DNA from: Caulobacter segnis | Lineage (GTDB): Bacteria > Pseudomonadota > Alphaproteobacteria > Caulobacterales > Caulobacteraceae | Direction of reading: 5' to 3' | NCBI RefSeq assembly: GCF_023935105.1 | Contig: NZ_CP096040.1 | Location: forward strand, 5,561,001 to 5,625,000 | Length of the DNA: 64,000 nucleotides | Shown: piece by piece, positions 24,363 to 32,539 of the stretch | How positions within the stretch are numbered: the first letter of the stretch is position 1 | Layout of the letters: every line of letters begins with the position of its first letter | Position numbers and translations under genes: made by a program | The notes under the pieces: model-generated | What the model was told of the DNA's origin: nothing | Databases searched by the model: none | What the model saw: only the letters and a program-made list of their open reading frames with translations

Positions 24363-24718
24363 TCAGAACGCCATGGCCCGCTCCCACACCGGTCGCTTGG
24401 CCGCGCGATCGGGGCGCTCGGACAGGTCGTCCGGCGCCAGCAGCAGACGGATCTCGATTTCGGCCGAGCCATCGGCGGGGGCGGGGCAGCGGCGCACCCA
24501 GGCGGCGGCGTCCTCGCGCGAGTCGACGTCGAACACCCAGAAGCCGGCCACGGTTCGACCCTCCGCCGAGACATCGGGCGTCACGCGCGCGCCGCGGGCG
24601 GAGAGCCTGGTCCGGTCGGCCACCCGGCCCGGACCAGCTCCGCGTCATAGGCCCGCATGGCCCGGGTCAGCTCCGGACCGACCTCGGCCTCGACCTTCAG
24701 CAGCACCATGAACCGCAT
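24363..24718 (-). pseudogene. YCII-related domain protein, disrupted by a frameshift
   Basis: Two overlapping open frames encode the two halves of one YCII-type domain. The first begins at 24718 (MRFMVLLKVEAEVGPELTR, GGGAG upstream) and runs to LVRAG before drifting into a non-conserved tail that stops at 24581. The second frame continues the family sequence from ARGARVTPDVSAEGRTVAGFW to AAAWVRRCPAPADGSAEIEIR and stops at 24363. Adding one G to the GGG run at 24623-24625 (minus strand) joins them as AGVADRTRLSARG. Either a real inactivating deletion or a base-calling error in a homopolymer. Intact members are about 115-125 residues. Confidence 0.8.
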
Positions 24719-24794
24719 CGCGCGTCTCCCGTCGCCTCTATCTCTAGGACGCGCGAGCACGGTCGGTTGCGACACCGAAGCTCGAAAAATTCGT

Positions 24795-25397
24795 CTAGTT
24801 CGAGGTGTCGGGGTGCTGGGGACTGTCGGTCCAGTCGACCATCGGGTCGGGCGCGCGGTTCTTGGGCAAGCGCCATTCGCCGCGATACGAGAAGTCCAGC
24901 GTGCCGCACAGACGCGCCTTGGCCGGACCTTCCTTGGCGGCCTTGGGATCGTCGCCGAACGCCTGGATGCGCAGGTCGCGACGGATGACGATGGTGCTGA
25001 ACGACAGCCACAGGCGCGTCGAGCCCGGACAGAAGGCGCGCGTATAGATCTTGCCCTGGGCCGCCTTGGTGTCGACCTCGAACAGCATGGCGTCGGCGTC
25101 GACCCCCTGCATGGCCCCGAGTCCGCCGGGGCCCAGGTCGCTCTGGCGGCCGCCGATCAGGCGCGCCTCGGCCGGCACGCCGGTGGCCAGCACCTTGATC
25201 GGCCGGCCCGCGCCCAGCATGCCCTGGTTGAACAGGATGGTGACCCCGGCGCCGGTCAGCCGCTTGGCGTCCGGCGAGATCGGGTCATACGAGAACATCC
25301 GCGTCTCGGCCCGAACGGCGGAGGTCGCCAGCAGGTTCAAGCCGGCGCTCGCGGCCAGGAGAGCCAGGGCCAAGGCCCCGAAGGCGGCCTTTCTCAT
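24795..25397 (-). CDS. hypothetical exported protein
   Basis: Not recognised. 200 residues with a clear signal peptide (FGALALALLAASAGLNLLA, cleavage probably after VRA). The mature part has two Cys (FCPGS and LCGTL) that may pair, a hydrophobic WLSFSTIVI segment, and a Pro/Asp-rich C terminus. Its start overlaps the end of the DUF2939-like gene by 4 bases, indicating a common transcript. Probably periplasmic; no function suggested by the sequence. Confidence 0.8.
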   Translation of the reverse strand: MRKAAFGALALALLAASAGLNLLATSAVRAETRMFSYDPISPDAKRLTGAGVTILFNQGMLGAGRPIKVLATGVPAEARLIGGRQSDLGPGGLGAMQGVDADAMLFEVDTKAAQGKIYTRAFCPGSTRLWLSFSTIVIRRDLRIQAFGDDPKAAKEGPAKARLCGTLDFSYRGEWRLPKNRAPDPMVDWTDSPQHPDTSN

Positions 25398-25909
25398 CGC
25401 TTGAAATGCAGGTTCGCCGCTTGCGGATCGAAGCCTGACAGGCGCCAGGTCGAGCCTTCCTGGGTGAAGGTCAGCATGCAGGGCCCGTCCCTCCTGGCCG
25501 CGCAGACCCGACCATCGCCGACCGGACGCAAGGTGCTAGCGATCGCCACCCGTCCCGGGATCGGCCGGTCGGGCGTGTAGCCGTAGTAATTGGCGGCCGC
25601 GTGGAAGGTCTCTGGCCGGATCAGCGCCTCGCCGGCCACGTCGGCGATCGGCCCGGCGGCGATGGCGGCCAGGGCCATGACGCCGTTGCTCTGGCCACCG
25701 CGCTGGCGGGCCTCGTCGATCAGCCGCGCCTCGATCTGGGCCTTCAGCGCCCGGCGATCGACATGGGCGTCGAAGCGAGCGCGGTCGTTGTCGCGGATGG
25801 CGACCAGCAGGTCGTGCACGTCGCCGGCGGCGTCGTAGCGGGTCGCGGTCGCGCAGGCGCTGAGCGAAGCGGCGACGGCGGTCAGAGCGAGGAGAGCCTT
25901 GATGCGCAT
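25394..25909 (-). CDS. DUF2939-like lipoprotein
   Basis: 171 residues with a lipoprotein signal (ALLALTAVAASLSAC, lipobox LSAC, Cys19). The mature part matches the DUF2939 pattern: AAGDVHDLLVAIRDNDRARFDAHVDRRAL at the start, an Ala-rich middle, and a C-terminal beta portion that ends STWRLSGFDPQ. Family function unknown. It is the first gene of the four-gene block after the infB terminator, so it probably has its own promoter, though none was recognised in the 117-base spacer. Confidence 0.78.
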   Translation of the reverse strand: MRIKALLALTAVAASLSACATATRYDAAGDVHDLLVAIRDNDRARFDAHVDRRALKAQIEARLIDEARQRGGQSNGVMALAAIAAGPIADVAGEALIRPETFHAAANYYGYTPDRPIPGRVAIASTLRPVGDGRVCAARRDGPCMLTFTQEGSTWRLSGFDPQAANLHFKR

Positions 25910-25970
25910 GCCAAATCCGTAGCGCCGGATTGGGGCGATTTCCAGTCTGGCCGTGTAACGCCCAAAGACA

Positions 25971-26000
25971 AAGGGCGCGGACCTTGCGATCCGCGCCCTT
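25971..26000 (-). terminator. intrinsic terminator after infB
   Basis: Perfect 11-base stem AAGGGCGCGGA / TCCGCGCCCTT (25971-25981 with 25990-26000), 8-base loop, followed on the minus strand by TTTGTCTTTG. It lies 26 bases beyond the infB stop codon and separates the rimP-nusA-infB operon from the genes that follow. Confidence 0.85.
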
Positions 26001-26026
26001 CAACTTTCCGATCTCGCGGTCAGCCC

Positions 26027-29000
26027 TTAGTCGAGCTGGCGCTTGATCTCCTCGACGGTGAAGCACTCGATCACGTCGCCGACCTTGATGTCCTGGAAGC
26101 CGGCGAACAGCATGCCGCATTCCTGGCCGACGGGGACTTCGTTGACCTCGTCCTTGAAGCGCTTGAGGGTCTGCAGGGTGCCCAGTTCCAGGACCACGAT
26201 GTCCTGACGGACGATCCGGACCTTGGCGCCCTTGCGGACCACGCCCTCGGTGACCTTACAGCCGGCGACCTTGCCGATCTTCGAGATGTCGAAGGCCTGC
26301 AGGACCTCGGCGTTGCCGAGGAAGGTTTCGCGCTGGATCGGGGCCAGCATGCCCGAGAGCACGCCTTTGATGTCGTCCAGCAGGTCGTAGATGATCGCGT
26401 AGTAGCGGATCTCGACCCCTTCGCGCTCGGCCAGGGCTCGCGCCTGGGCCGAGGCCCGGACGTTGAAGCCGATGACCGGCGCGCCGGCGCCCTTGGCCAG
26501 CATGACGTCGCTTTCGCTGATCGCGCCGGCGCCCGACAGGATGATCCGCGCGCGGACCTCGTCGGTGGCCATCTTGTCCAGCGAACCGATGATCGCCTCG
26601 GCCGAACCCTGCACGTCGGCCTTGATGACCAGCGGCAGTTCTTTCAGCTTCTTGTCCTGCAGCTTGGCCATCATGTCGGCCATCGAAGCGCCGGCGCCCA
26701 CCGGGGCCAACGTCTTCTCGCGCTTCAGGCGGATGCGGTACTCGGTCAGCTCGCGGGCGCGGGCTTCGCTCTCGACCACGGCGATGGCGTCGCCCGGCGA
26801 GGGCACGCCGTCCAGACCGAGGATCTCGACCGGTGTGGCCGGACCGGCTTCGGTCAGCTGTTCGTTGCGCTCGTTGAGAAGCGCGCGGACCTTGCCCCAC
26901 TGGCTGCCGGCCACGACGATGTCGCCGCGCTTCAGCGTGCCGCGGTTGACCAGCACCGTCGAGACGGCGCCGCGACCCTTGTCCAGCTTGGCCTCGATCA
27001 CCACGCCGTCGGCCGTGCGGTCGGGGTTGGCCTTCAGGTCCAGCACTTCGGCCTGCAGCAGGATGGCTTCCAGCAGGTCGTCCAGGCCGGTGCGGGCCTT
27101 GGCCGAGACCTCGATCAGCTGGGTGTCGCCACCCAGGCTTTCGACGACGATCTCGTGCTGCAGCAGCTCGTTGACCACGCGGGTCGAGTCCGAGCCGGGC
27201 TTATCCATCTTGTTGACGGCGACGATGATCGGCACCTCGGCGGCCTTGGCGTGTTTGATCGCCTCGATCGTCTGGGGCATCACGCCGTCGTCGCCGGCCA
27301 CCACCAGCACCACGATGTCGGTGATGTTGGCGCCACGGGCGCGCATCGACGAGAACGCGGCGTGGCCGGGCGTGTCGAGGAACGTCACGCGCTGGCCGTC
27401 CTTCAGGCGAACCTGATAGGCGCCGATGTGCTGAGTAATGCCGCCATGTTCACCGGCCGCCACGTCGGTGGAGCGCAGGGCGTCGAGCAGGCTGGTCTTG
27501 CCATGGTCGACGTGACCCATGATCGTCACGACCGGGGGTCGCGGCTCCATGTGATCGTCGATGTCCTCGGCGCCGATGAAGCCTTCTTCGACGTCCGCTT
27601 CCGACACGCGCTTGACGGTGTGGCCGAATTCGGTGGCCACCAGCTCGGCGGTGTCGTTGTCGATGACGTCGTTGATCTTCAGCATCACGCCCTGACGCAT
27701 CAGGAACTTGATGATGTCGACGCCGCGCACGGCCATCCGGTTGGACAGTTCCTGCACGGTGATGACGTCGGGAATGACCACTTCACGCGCGACACGGGCC
27801 TGTTCGGCCACGCCGCCGCGGCGCTTTTCCTTTTCGCGTTCACGCGCCCGGCGGACCGAGGCGAGCGAGCGCATGCGGTCGGCGGAATCTCCGTCGCCGG
27901 CCACGGCCTGGATGGTCAGGCGCCCCTCGCGGCGTTGCGGCGCGCCCTTGACGCGCGACACGGCCTTGTTGGGGGCGTTGGCGGCCTTGCGGCGATCGTC
28001 ATCCTCGTCCGGACGACGGCTGACTTCACCACCGGGACGCGGCGCCGAACGCATGGCGCGCTGGATCTCGGGCGTAGCCGGCGCCGAGGCCGGAACGCCG
28101 GGACGCGGACCGCGCGGCGGACCGCCAGGACCACGCGGGCCGCCGGGGGCCGGACGCGGCGCCAGGGCCGAATAGCGGACGGTCTGCTGCGGACGGTCGC
28201 CTTGCGGACGATCCCCCTGTGGACGGTCGCCACGATAGCCGCCGCGGTCGCCCTGCGGACGATCGCCGTCGGGACGCGGACCGCGCGGGCGGTCGCCTTC
28301 CGGACGCGGCGCGCGCTGGCCGAAATTGGCGCCGGCGTCGGGACGCGGCGAACGCTGGTTGAACGGACGATCACCCTGCGGGGCCGGGCGATAGGTCGTC
28401 GTGCTGGGACGATCGTCGCGGCGGTCGCGGCTGGGCTCGTAGGTGCGGGTCTGGCCGGCGGACGGCGGACGCGAGTCCTGACGCGGGGCGTCCTGGCGCG
28501 GCGCCTGAGGCGCGACCGGAGCCTGAGCCACGGGACGCGGCGCCTCCGGAGGCGGGGTCACCGGCGCGGCGGGCGCGGCCGGCGCCGTAGCGACGGGGGT
28601 TTGGGCGACCGGCGCTTGAGCGACCGGAGCCGGCGCCGCGGCGGCGCGTTCGGCGGCGGCCTTCGCGGCCGCCTCGCGTTGAGCGGCTTCCTGGGCGGCG
28701 CGGGCGCGAGACTCGGCCGCGGCCTGGTCGGCCTGCTGACGCGCCTGGGCTTCGCGAGCGGCGTCGACAACGCGCTGGCGGGCGCGCAGTTCTTCCTGCG
28801 AGAGACCGCCGGCCGAACCACCGCCGCCACCCGTCGGCGCGCCGCCTTGCGGCTGCGACGGACGGGGCGCCGGGGCGTCGTGACGACGCTCGGCCGAGGA
28901 CGGCGCGGCCAGATTGCCGGTCGCGGGCGCATGCGGGCGCGTCCGCTTGGTTTCAACCACCACCGTCTTGGTCCGGCCGTGGCTGAAGCTCTGCTTCACG

Positions 29001-29086
29001 ACCCCGGCGCTCACCGAGCCTTGACGGGGCTTCAGGGTGATCGGGGCTCGTCCGCCGGGTCGGCCGTTTTCGTTCTCGTCGCTCAT
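26027..29086 (-). CDS. infB: translation initiation factor IF-2
   Basis: GTPase that brings initiator tRNA to the 30S subunit. 1019 residues, longer than enterobacterial IF-2 because of a large disordered N-terminal region rich in Ala, Pro, Arg and Gln with tandem GDRPQ-type repeats (encoded at about 28185-28275). The GTPase domain begins near residue 510 with GHVDHGKTSLLD, DTPGHAAF and NKMDKPGS, followed by the beta-barrel, and C1/C2 domains ending in FTVEEIKRQLD. Start at 29086 (MSDENENGRPGG) is the homologous start; an in-frame ATG 195 bases upstream lies in repeat-containing spacer. Fourth gene of the nusA operon, but separated from ylxR by a 200-base spacer. Confidence 0.97.
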   Translation of the reverse strand: MSDENENGRPGGRAPITLKPRQGSVSAGVVKQSFSHGRTKTVVVETKRTRPHAPATGNLAAPSSAERRHDAPAPRPSQPQGGAPTGGGGGSAGGLSQEELRARQRVVDAAREAQARQQADQAAAESRARAAQEAAQREAAAKAAAERAAAAPAPVAQAPVAQTPVATAPAAPAAPVTPPPEAPRPVAQAPVAPQAPRQDAPRQDSRPPSAGQTRTYEPSRDRRDDRPSTTTYRPAPQGDRPFNQRSPRPDAGANFGQRAPRPEGDRPRGPRPDGDRPQGDRGGYRGDRPQGDRPQGDRPQQTVRYSALAPRPAPGGPRGPGGPPRGPRPGVPASAPATPEIQRAMRSAPRPGGEVSRRPDEDDDRRKAANAPNKAVSRVKGAPQRREGRLTIQAVAGDGDSADRMRSLASVRRAREREKEKRRGGVAEQARVAREVVIPDVITVQELSNRMAVRGVDIIKFLMRQGVMLKINDVIDNDTAELVATEFGHTVKRVSEADVEEGFIGAEDIDDHMEPRPPVVTIMGHVDHGKTSLLDALRSTDVAAGEHGGITQHIGAYQVRLKDGQRVTFLDTPGHAAFSSMRARGANITDIVVLVVAGDDGVMPQTIEAIKHAKAAEVPIIVAVNKMDKPGSDSTRVVNELLQHEIVVESLGGDTQLIEVSAKARTGLDDLLEAILLQAEVLDLKANPDRTADGVVIEAKLDKGRGAVSTVLVNRGTLKRGDIVVAGSQWGKVRALLNERNEQLTEAGPATPVEILGLDGVPSPGDAIAVVESEARARELTEYRIRLKREKTLAPVGAGASMADMMAKLQDKKLKELPLVIKADVQGSAEAIIGSLDKMATDEVRARIILSGAGAISESDVMLAKGAGAPVIGFNVRASAQARALAEREGVEIRYYAIIYDLLDDIKGVLSGMLAPIQRETFLGNAEVLQAFDISKIGKVAGCKVTEGVVRKGAKVRIVRQDIVVLELGTLQTLKRFKDEVNEVPVGQECGMLFAGFQDIKVGDVIECFTVEEIKRQLD

Positions 29087-29238
29087 GCGCTCGCTTGTAC
29101 TTCCGCCAGGCGGTACCTGGCTAAAAAACCGTGTTTCCATGTGAGAAAGGGGCCTGGACGTACTCCCAGCAGGAAGCGCGTTTCCCGACCCTTCACTCAC
29201 GAGCGCGACCCGAATAGCCGCGCCCGACCTCAAAGATT

Positions 29239-29290
29239 CTAGAGCTTTTCCATTCCACCGGAGTGCCCCGGTGAGATGCAAAAGCTCTAG
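29239..29290. repeat. 52-base palindromic element between infB and ylxR
   Basis: Perfect 11-base terminal inverted repeat CTAGAGCTTTT / AAAAGCTCTAG (29239-29249 with 29280-29290) around an inner inverted repeat CACCGG / CCGGTG. The right end contains the stop codon of the ylxR-type gene (29287-29289). Size and layout resemble small palindromic repeats (AGAGC-T-run arms) recalled from many alphaproteobacteria. As RNA it would form a long hairpin in the spacer between ylxR and infB. Confidence 0.8.
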
Positions 29291-29937
29291 CTTTCCTCAC
29301 GTCCGTTCGCCGACCATTCGGGAGGCGAAAGCGGGCGGAAGCCTGACAAACGCTCGACATCCTGTGTCCAGCGATCGATGCCGCGCCCGGCGAGGAGAGC
29401 GGTGTGTATCACATTCTCCCCGCCCAAGGCCAAACCCAATTCGTCCGAATTGAACGCACCCAGCAAACGGGGCGCTGTCGGGGCCTTGCGGGCGGCGGAT
29501 AAGATCTTGCGGCGACCATCCTCGGCGCCGTCGGACGCCTCGATCAGCCAGGCGACCTGACCCGTACCCAGGGCGGCGACCACCTTCTCGTATCCCGAGA
29601 TAATGTTCCCGGCCTTCCGTGCAAGGCCCAGGCTGTCCAGGATACGCCGCGCCAGCAGCAATTCGACCTGGTCGGCCAGGTCCGGCGCGACGGTCAGCTT
29701 GGTCTTGGCCGCCCGCGAGAACAGGCCCTTCTTGGCGGCCGTCGCGATCGAAGCCCGATCGGCGCCGACCCAGATCCCCCGCCCCGGCAGCTTGCGGGCC
29801 AGGTCCGGAACCACCGACCCGTCCGGCCCCGCCACGAAGCGGATCAGACGCGCCTCGTCGGTCGCCTCGCCCAGGACGATGTCCTTGCGCAGACGGTTGG
29901 CTTCGGCGTGGGTCTTGGGTGGGGCGGCTTCGGTCAT
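29287..29937 (-). CDS. YlxR-L7Ae-type RNA-binding protein
   Basis: Two-domain protein of the nusA-infB operon. Residues about 1-90 correspond to YlxR/DUF448 (RKDIVLGEATDEARLIRFVAGPDG, LPGRGIWVGADRASIATA) and residues about 98-200 to an L7Ae/L30e-like RNA-binding fold (LLARRILDSLGLARKAGNIISGYEKV). The usual N-terminal RxC motif of YlxR is replaced by ANRLRKD, with no Cys. The stop codon is inside the palindromic element at 29239-29290, so the last residues (NGREES) may have been altered by it. Role probably in transcription or ribosome assembly; not firmly known. Confidence 0.9.
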   Translation of the reverse strand: MTEAAPPKTHAEANRLRKDIVLGEATDEARLIRFVAGPDGSVVPDLARKLPGRGIWVGADRASIATAAKKGLFSRAAKTKLTVAPDLADQVELLLARRILDSLGLARKAGNIISGYEKVVAALGTGQVAWLIEASDGAEDGRRKILSAARKAPTAPRLLGAFNSDELGLALGGENVIHTALLAGRGIDRWTQDVERLSGFRPLSPPEWSANGREES

Positions 29938-30022
29938 CAACTCTGCGGCATGAAGGGGTCTGGTCGAACGAACGGCCCCGCGGATCGCTCCGCGAGGCCG
30001 TCACGCACGACGTCAGAGGCCC

Positions 30023-31708
30023 TTAGGCTTCTTCTTCCGAGGCGGCTTCCTCGCCGGCGGGGGCTTCGACGACGGCTTCGCCCTCGTCACCCTCGTATTC
30101 GGCTTCGGCCTCGTATTCGGGTTCCGGCTCGTATTCCGGCTCCGGCGGCGCCTCGACCCAGCCCATGACGATGCGGGCGCGCATGATCAGGGCCTCGGCG
30201 TCTTCCGGCGACAGGTTGAAGCTTTCCAGGATACCCGGCTCGCGCACGCGCTCGCCGTTCTTGGTCTCGAACCAGCCGCGCATGTCGTCGGGCACCAGAC
30301 CGGCCAGATCCTCGACGGTCTTCACGTCGCCTTCGCCCAGGGCGACGGCCATGGCTAGGGTCACGCCCTCGACGCCCAGGACCTCGTCCTGCACGCCCAG
30401 CTCGACACGCTTGGCGTCCAGGGCGGCGGCTTCCTTGTCGAGGAACTCGCGGGCCCGGGCCTGCAGTTCTTCGGCGGTTTCCTCGTCGAAGCCCTCGATC
30501 GAAGCGATCTCGTGCGGCTCGACAAAGGCCACGTCTTCCACGGCGGCGAAGCCTTCGGTGACCAGCAGCTGAGCGATGACCTCGTCGACGTCCAGGGCTT
30601 CCTGGAACAGGGCCGTGCGCTCGGTGAACTCGCGCTGACGGCGCTCGCTCTCCTGGCTTTCGGTCATGATGTCGATCTGCCAGCCGGTCAGCTGCGAGGC
30701 CAGGCGGACGTTCTGGCCGCGGCGGCCGATGGCCAGCGACAGCTGCTCGTCCGGAACCACGACTTCGACGCGCTCGTCTTCCTCGTCCATGACGACCTTG
30801 GAGACTTCGGCGGGGGCCAGGGCGTTGACGATGAAGGTGGCTTCATCTTCCGACCACTGGATGATGTCGATCTTCTCGCCCTGCAGCTCGGCCACGACGG
30901 CCTGCACGCGCGAACCACGCATACCGACGCAGGCGCCGACGGGATCGATCGAGCTGTCGTTGGAGATGACGGCCATCTTGGCGCGCGAGCCCGGGTCGCG
31001 GGCCACGGCGCGGATCTCGATGACGCCGTCGTAGACTTCCGGCACTTCCTGGGCGAACAGCTTGGCCATGAAGCCGCCGTGGGCGCGGCTCAGCATGATC
31101 TGCGGGCCCTTGGTCTCGCGACGGACGTCGTAGATGTAGGCGCGGATGCGGTCGCCGACGTTGAAGTTCTCGCGCGGGATCGACTGATCGCGGCGCATGA
31201 TGCCCTCGCCACGGCCCAGGTCGACGATGACGTTGCCGTATTCGACGCGCTTGACGCTGCCGTTGACGATCTCGCCGACGCGATCCTTGTACTCGTCGAA
31301 CTGACGCTCGCGCTCGGCTTCGCGGACCTTATGCATGACGACCTGGCGGGCCATCTGGGTCTGGACGCGGCCGATCTCGAACGGCGGCAGGGCCTCTTCG
31401 TAGACCTTGCCGATCTCGGCGGCGCGCCAGGCGCGCTTGGCGATCGACAGCTGCATCTTGCCGATCTCGCCTTCCAGCTCGGCGTCGTCGGCGACGACCT
31501 CGATCACGCGCTTCTGCGTCGTTTCGCCCGTGCGCGGGTCGATCTTGACGCGGATGTCGTGCTCGGCGCCGTAGCGGGCGCGGGCGGCCTTCTGCAGAGC
31601 GTCCTCGATGGCCTCGATGACGACTTCCTTCTCGATGCCTTTTTCACGCGCGACGGCGTCGGCGATCTGCAGCAGTTCGAGCCGGTTGGCGGCGATACCG
31701 ATGGCCAT
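30023..31708 (-). CDS. nusA: transcription termination/antitermination factor NusA
   Basis: RNA polymerase-binding factor affecting pausing, termination and rRNA antitermination. 561 residues: N-terminal polymerase-binding domain (AIEDALQKAARARYG), S1 domain (GEIVNGSVKRVEYGNVIVDLGRGEGI), KH1 (GACVGMRGSRVQAVV) and KH2 (LAIGRRGQNVRLASQL), then two acidic C-terminal repeats with helix-hairpin-helix character. The tail is a long run of Glu/Pro/Tyr repeats (EYEPEPEYEAEAEYEG). Starts 2 bases after rimP. Confidence 0.98.
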   Translation of the reverse strand: MAIGIAANRLELLQIADAVAREKGIEKEVVIEAIEDALQKAARARYGAEHDIRVKIDPRTGETTQKRVIEVVADDAELEGEIGKMQLSIAKRAWRAAEIGKVYEEALPPFEIGRVQTQMARQVVMHKVREAERERQFDEYKDRVGEIVNGSVKRVEYGNVIVDLGRGEGIMRRDQSIPRENFNVGDRIRAYIYDVRRETKGPQIMLSRAHGGFMAKLFAQEVPEVYDGVIEIRAVARDPGSRAKMAVISNDSSIDPVGACVGMRGSRVQAVVAELQGEKIDIIQWSEDEATFIVNALAPAEVSKVVMDEEDERVEVVVPDEQLSLAIGRRGQNVRLASQLTGWQIDIMTESQESERRQREFTERTALFQEALDVDEVIAQLLVTEGFAAVEDVAFVEPHEIASIEGFDEETAEELQARAREFLDKEAAALDAKRVELGVQDEVLGVEGVTLAMAVALGEGDVKTVEDLAGLVPDDMRGWFETKNGERVREPGILESFNLSPEDAEALIMRARIVMGWVEAPPEPEYEPEPEYEAEAEYEGDEGEAVVEAPAGEEAASEEEA

Positions 31709-31710
31709 GG

Positions 31711-32286
31711 TCAGTCCTCTTCACTTTCGGACAGGTCTTCGTTGTCGGATTTGATGCGGGCGGCGCGCTGTTTCGCGCCCCGCTCCATCAGGGTGTCGGT
31801 CATGACGAGCTTGGCGTCGATGATCCAGGCGAAGGGGAAGTAGACGGTGACGTCGTCCTCGCCCTCGATATTCAGGCCCACCTGGTCGTCCTCGACGCCG
31901 GCCAGCTCGCCCTTGAAGCGCTTGCGGCCCTCGGCCACGCGGTCGAGCTCGATGCGGGCTTCCAGGCCGGCATAGTCCTCGAAGTCCTTCAGGCGGGTCA
32001 GCGGACGGTCGATGCCGGGGCTGGAAACCTCCAGCGTGTATTCGCCGGTGATCGGATCGGCGGCGTCCAGGATCTCGGAAACGCCGCGCGACAGGCGCGC
32101 GCAGTCCTCGACATTCATGTCGCCGCCGCTGCCGTCTTCCTGCAGCGGATGCTCGGCCATGATCTGGAGGCGACGCTGCTCGGCCCCGCCCATCAGGCGC
32201 AGGCGGACGATCTCGTAGCCGAGGGTCTCGGCGACGGGATCGAGCATCTCGATCAGGTCTCGGTCTTCCTGCGTCTTACCGCGCAC
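31711..32286 (-). CDS. rimP: ribosome maturation factor RimP
   Basis: 30S assembly factor, here the first gene of the rimP-nusA-ylxR-infB operon. 191 residues with the N-terminal domain (LIEMLDPVAETLGYEIVRLRLMGG), the ISREISEVLD-like DCARLSRGVSEILDAADPI and YTLEVSSPGIDRPL signature, an Sm-like C-terminal domain and an acidic tail (DNEDLSESEED). The stop is 2 bases before the nusA start. A terminator hairpin stands 39-75 bases upstream of its start codon (see 32325-32360). Confidence 0.96.
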   Translation of the reverse strand: MRGKTQEDRDLIEMLDPVAETLGYEIVRLRLMGGAEQRRLQIMAEHPLQEDGSGGDMNVEDCARLSRGVSEILDAADPITGEYTLEVSSPGIDRPLTRLKDFEDYAGLEARIELDRVAEGRKRFKGELAGVEDDQVGLNIEGEDDVTVYFPFAWIIDAKLVMTDTLMERGAKQRAARIKSDNEDLSESEED

Positions 32287-32324
32287 TCAAACTCTCCGGC
32301 CGGCCCTGCTGAACAAGAACGGCG

Positions 32325-32360
32325 CCCAAACAAAAAGCGGCAGCCTTTTGGGCCGCCGCT
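32325..32360 (-). terminator. terminator hairpin in the rimP leader (possible attenuator)
   Basis: On the minus strand a 10-base stem AGCGGCGGCC / GGCTGCCGCT (one G-U pair) with loop CAAAA is followed directly by TTTTTGTTTG: a textbook intrinsic terminator. Stem positions 32351-32360 and 32336-32345. No minus-strand gene lies upstream (ppa is divergent), so it can only stop transcripts that are heading into rimP. Confidence 0.8.
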
Positions 32361-32481
32361 CGAAAGCGCCATCTAGCGCTAACGGACGATGTGAGATGGT
32401 TTATAGGCGAACAGACCCCGGTTGTCGACTCGATCTCGGGAAATCTCCCGAGTCCGACTTCCGCGCCTTGGCAATTCTAGC
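32361..32481 (-). promoter_or_regulatory. candidate promoter and structured leader of the rimP-nusA operon
   Basis: GGCTAGAAT on the minus strand (GCTAGAAT at 32474-32481) matches the Caulobacter -10 consensus GCTANAWC at 7 of 8 positions; no convincing -35 is visible. The predicted leader contains the hairpin CTCGGG-AGATTT-CCCGAG (32435-32452) and AGCGC-TAGATG-GCGCT just before the terminator. Two GANTC (CcrM-type) sites lie at 32427-32431 and 32450-32454. The region is shared with the divergent ppa gene. Confidence 0.45.
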
Positions 32482-32539
32482 CTATAAGCCAGCCCGCGCA
32501 GGCCGCCTCCCCGCGGACCTCATAAGACGAAGAGTCACA

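Noticed and set aside
28185..28275. Short tandem repeats suggestive of a CRISPR array
   Set aside because: Units are 15 bases without spacers and lie in frame in infB, encoding GDRPQ-type repeats.
25601..29242. Very long plus-strand open frame opposite infB
   Set aside because: It mirrors infB codons (high GC leaves the antisense frame open), has Leu/Gly/Asp/His-rich low-information sequence and no family similarity.
32287..32539. Possible tRNA or small RNA gene ahead of rimP, as metY is in E. coli
   Set aside because: No cloverleaf, T-loop or CCA end could be found on either strand; a leader with a terminator explains the structure better.
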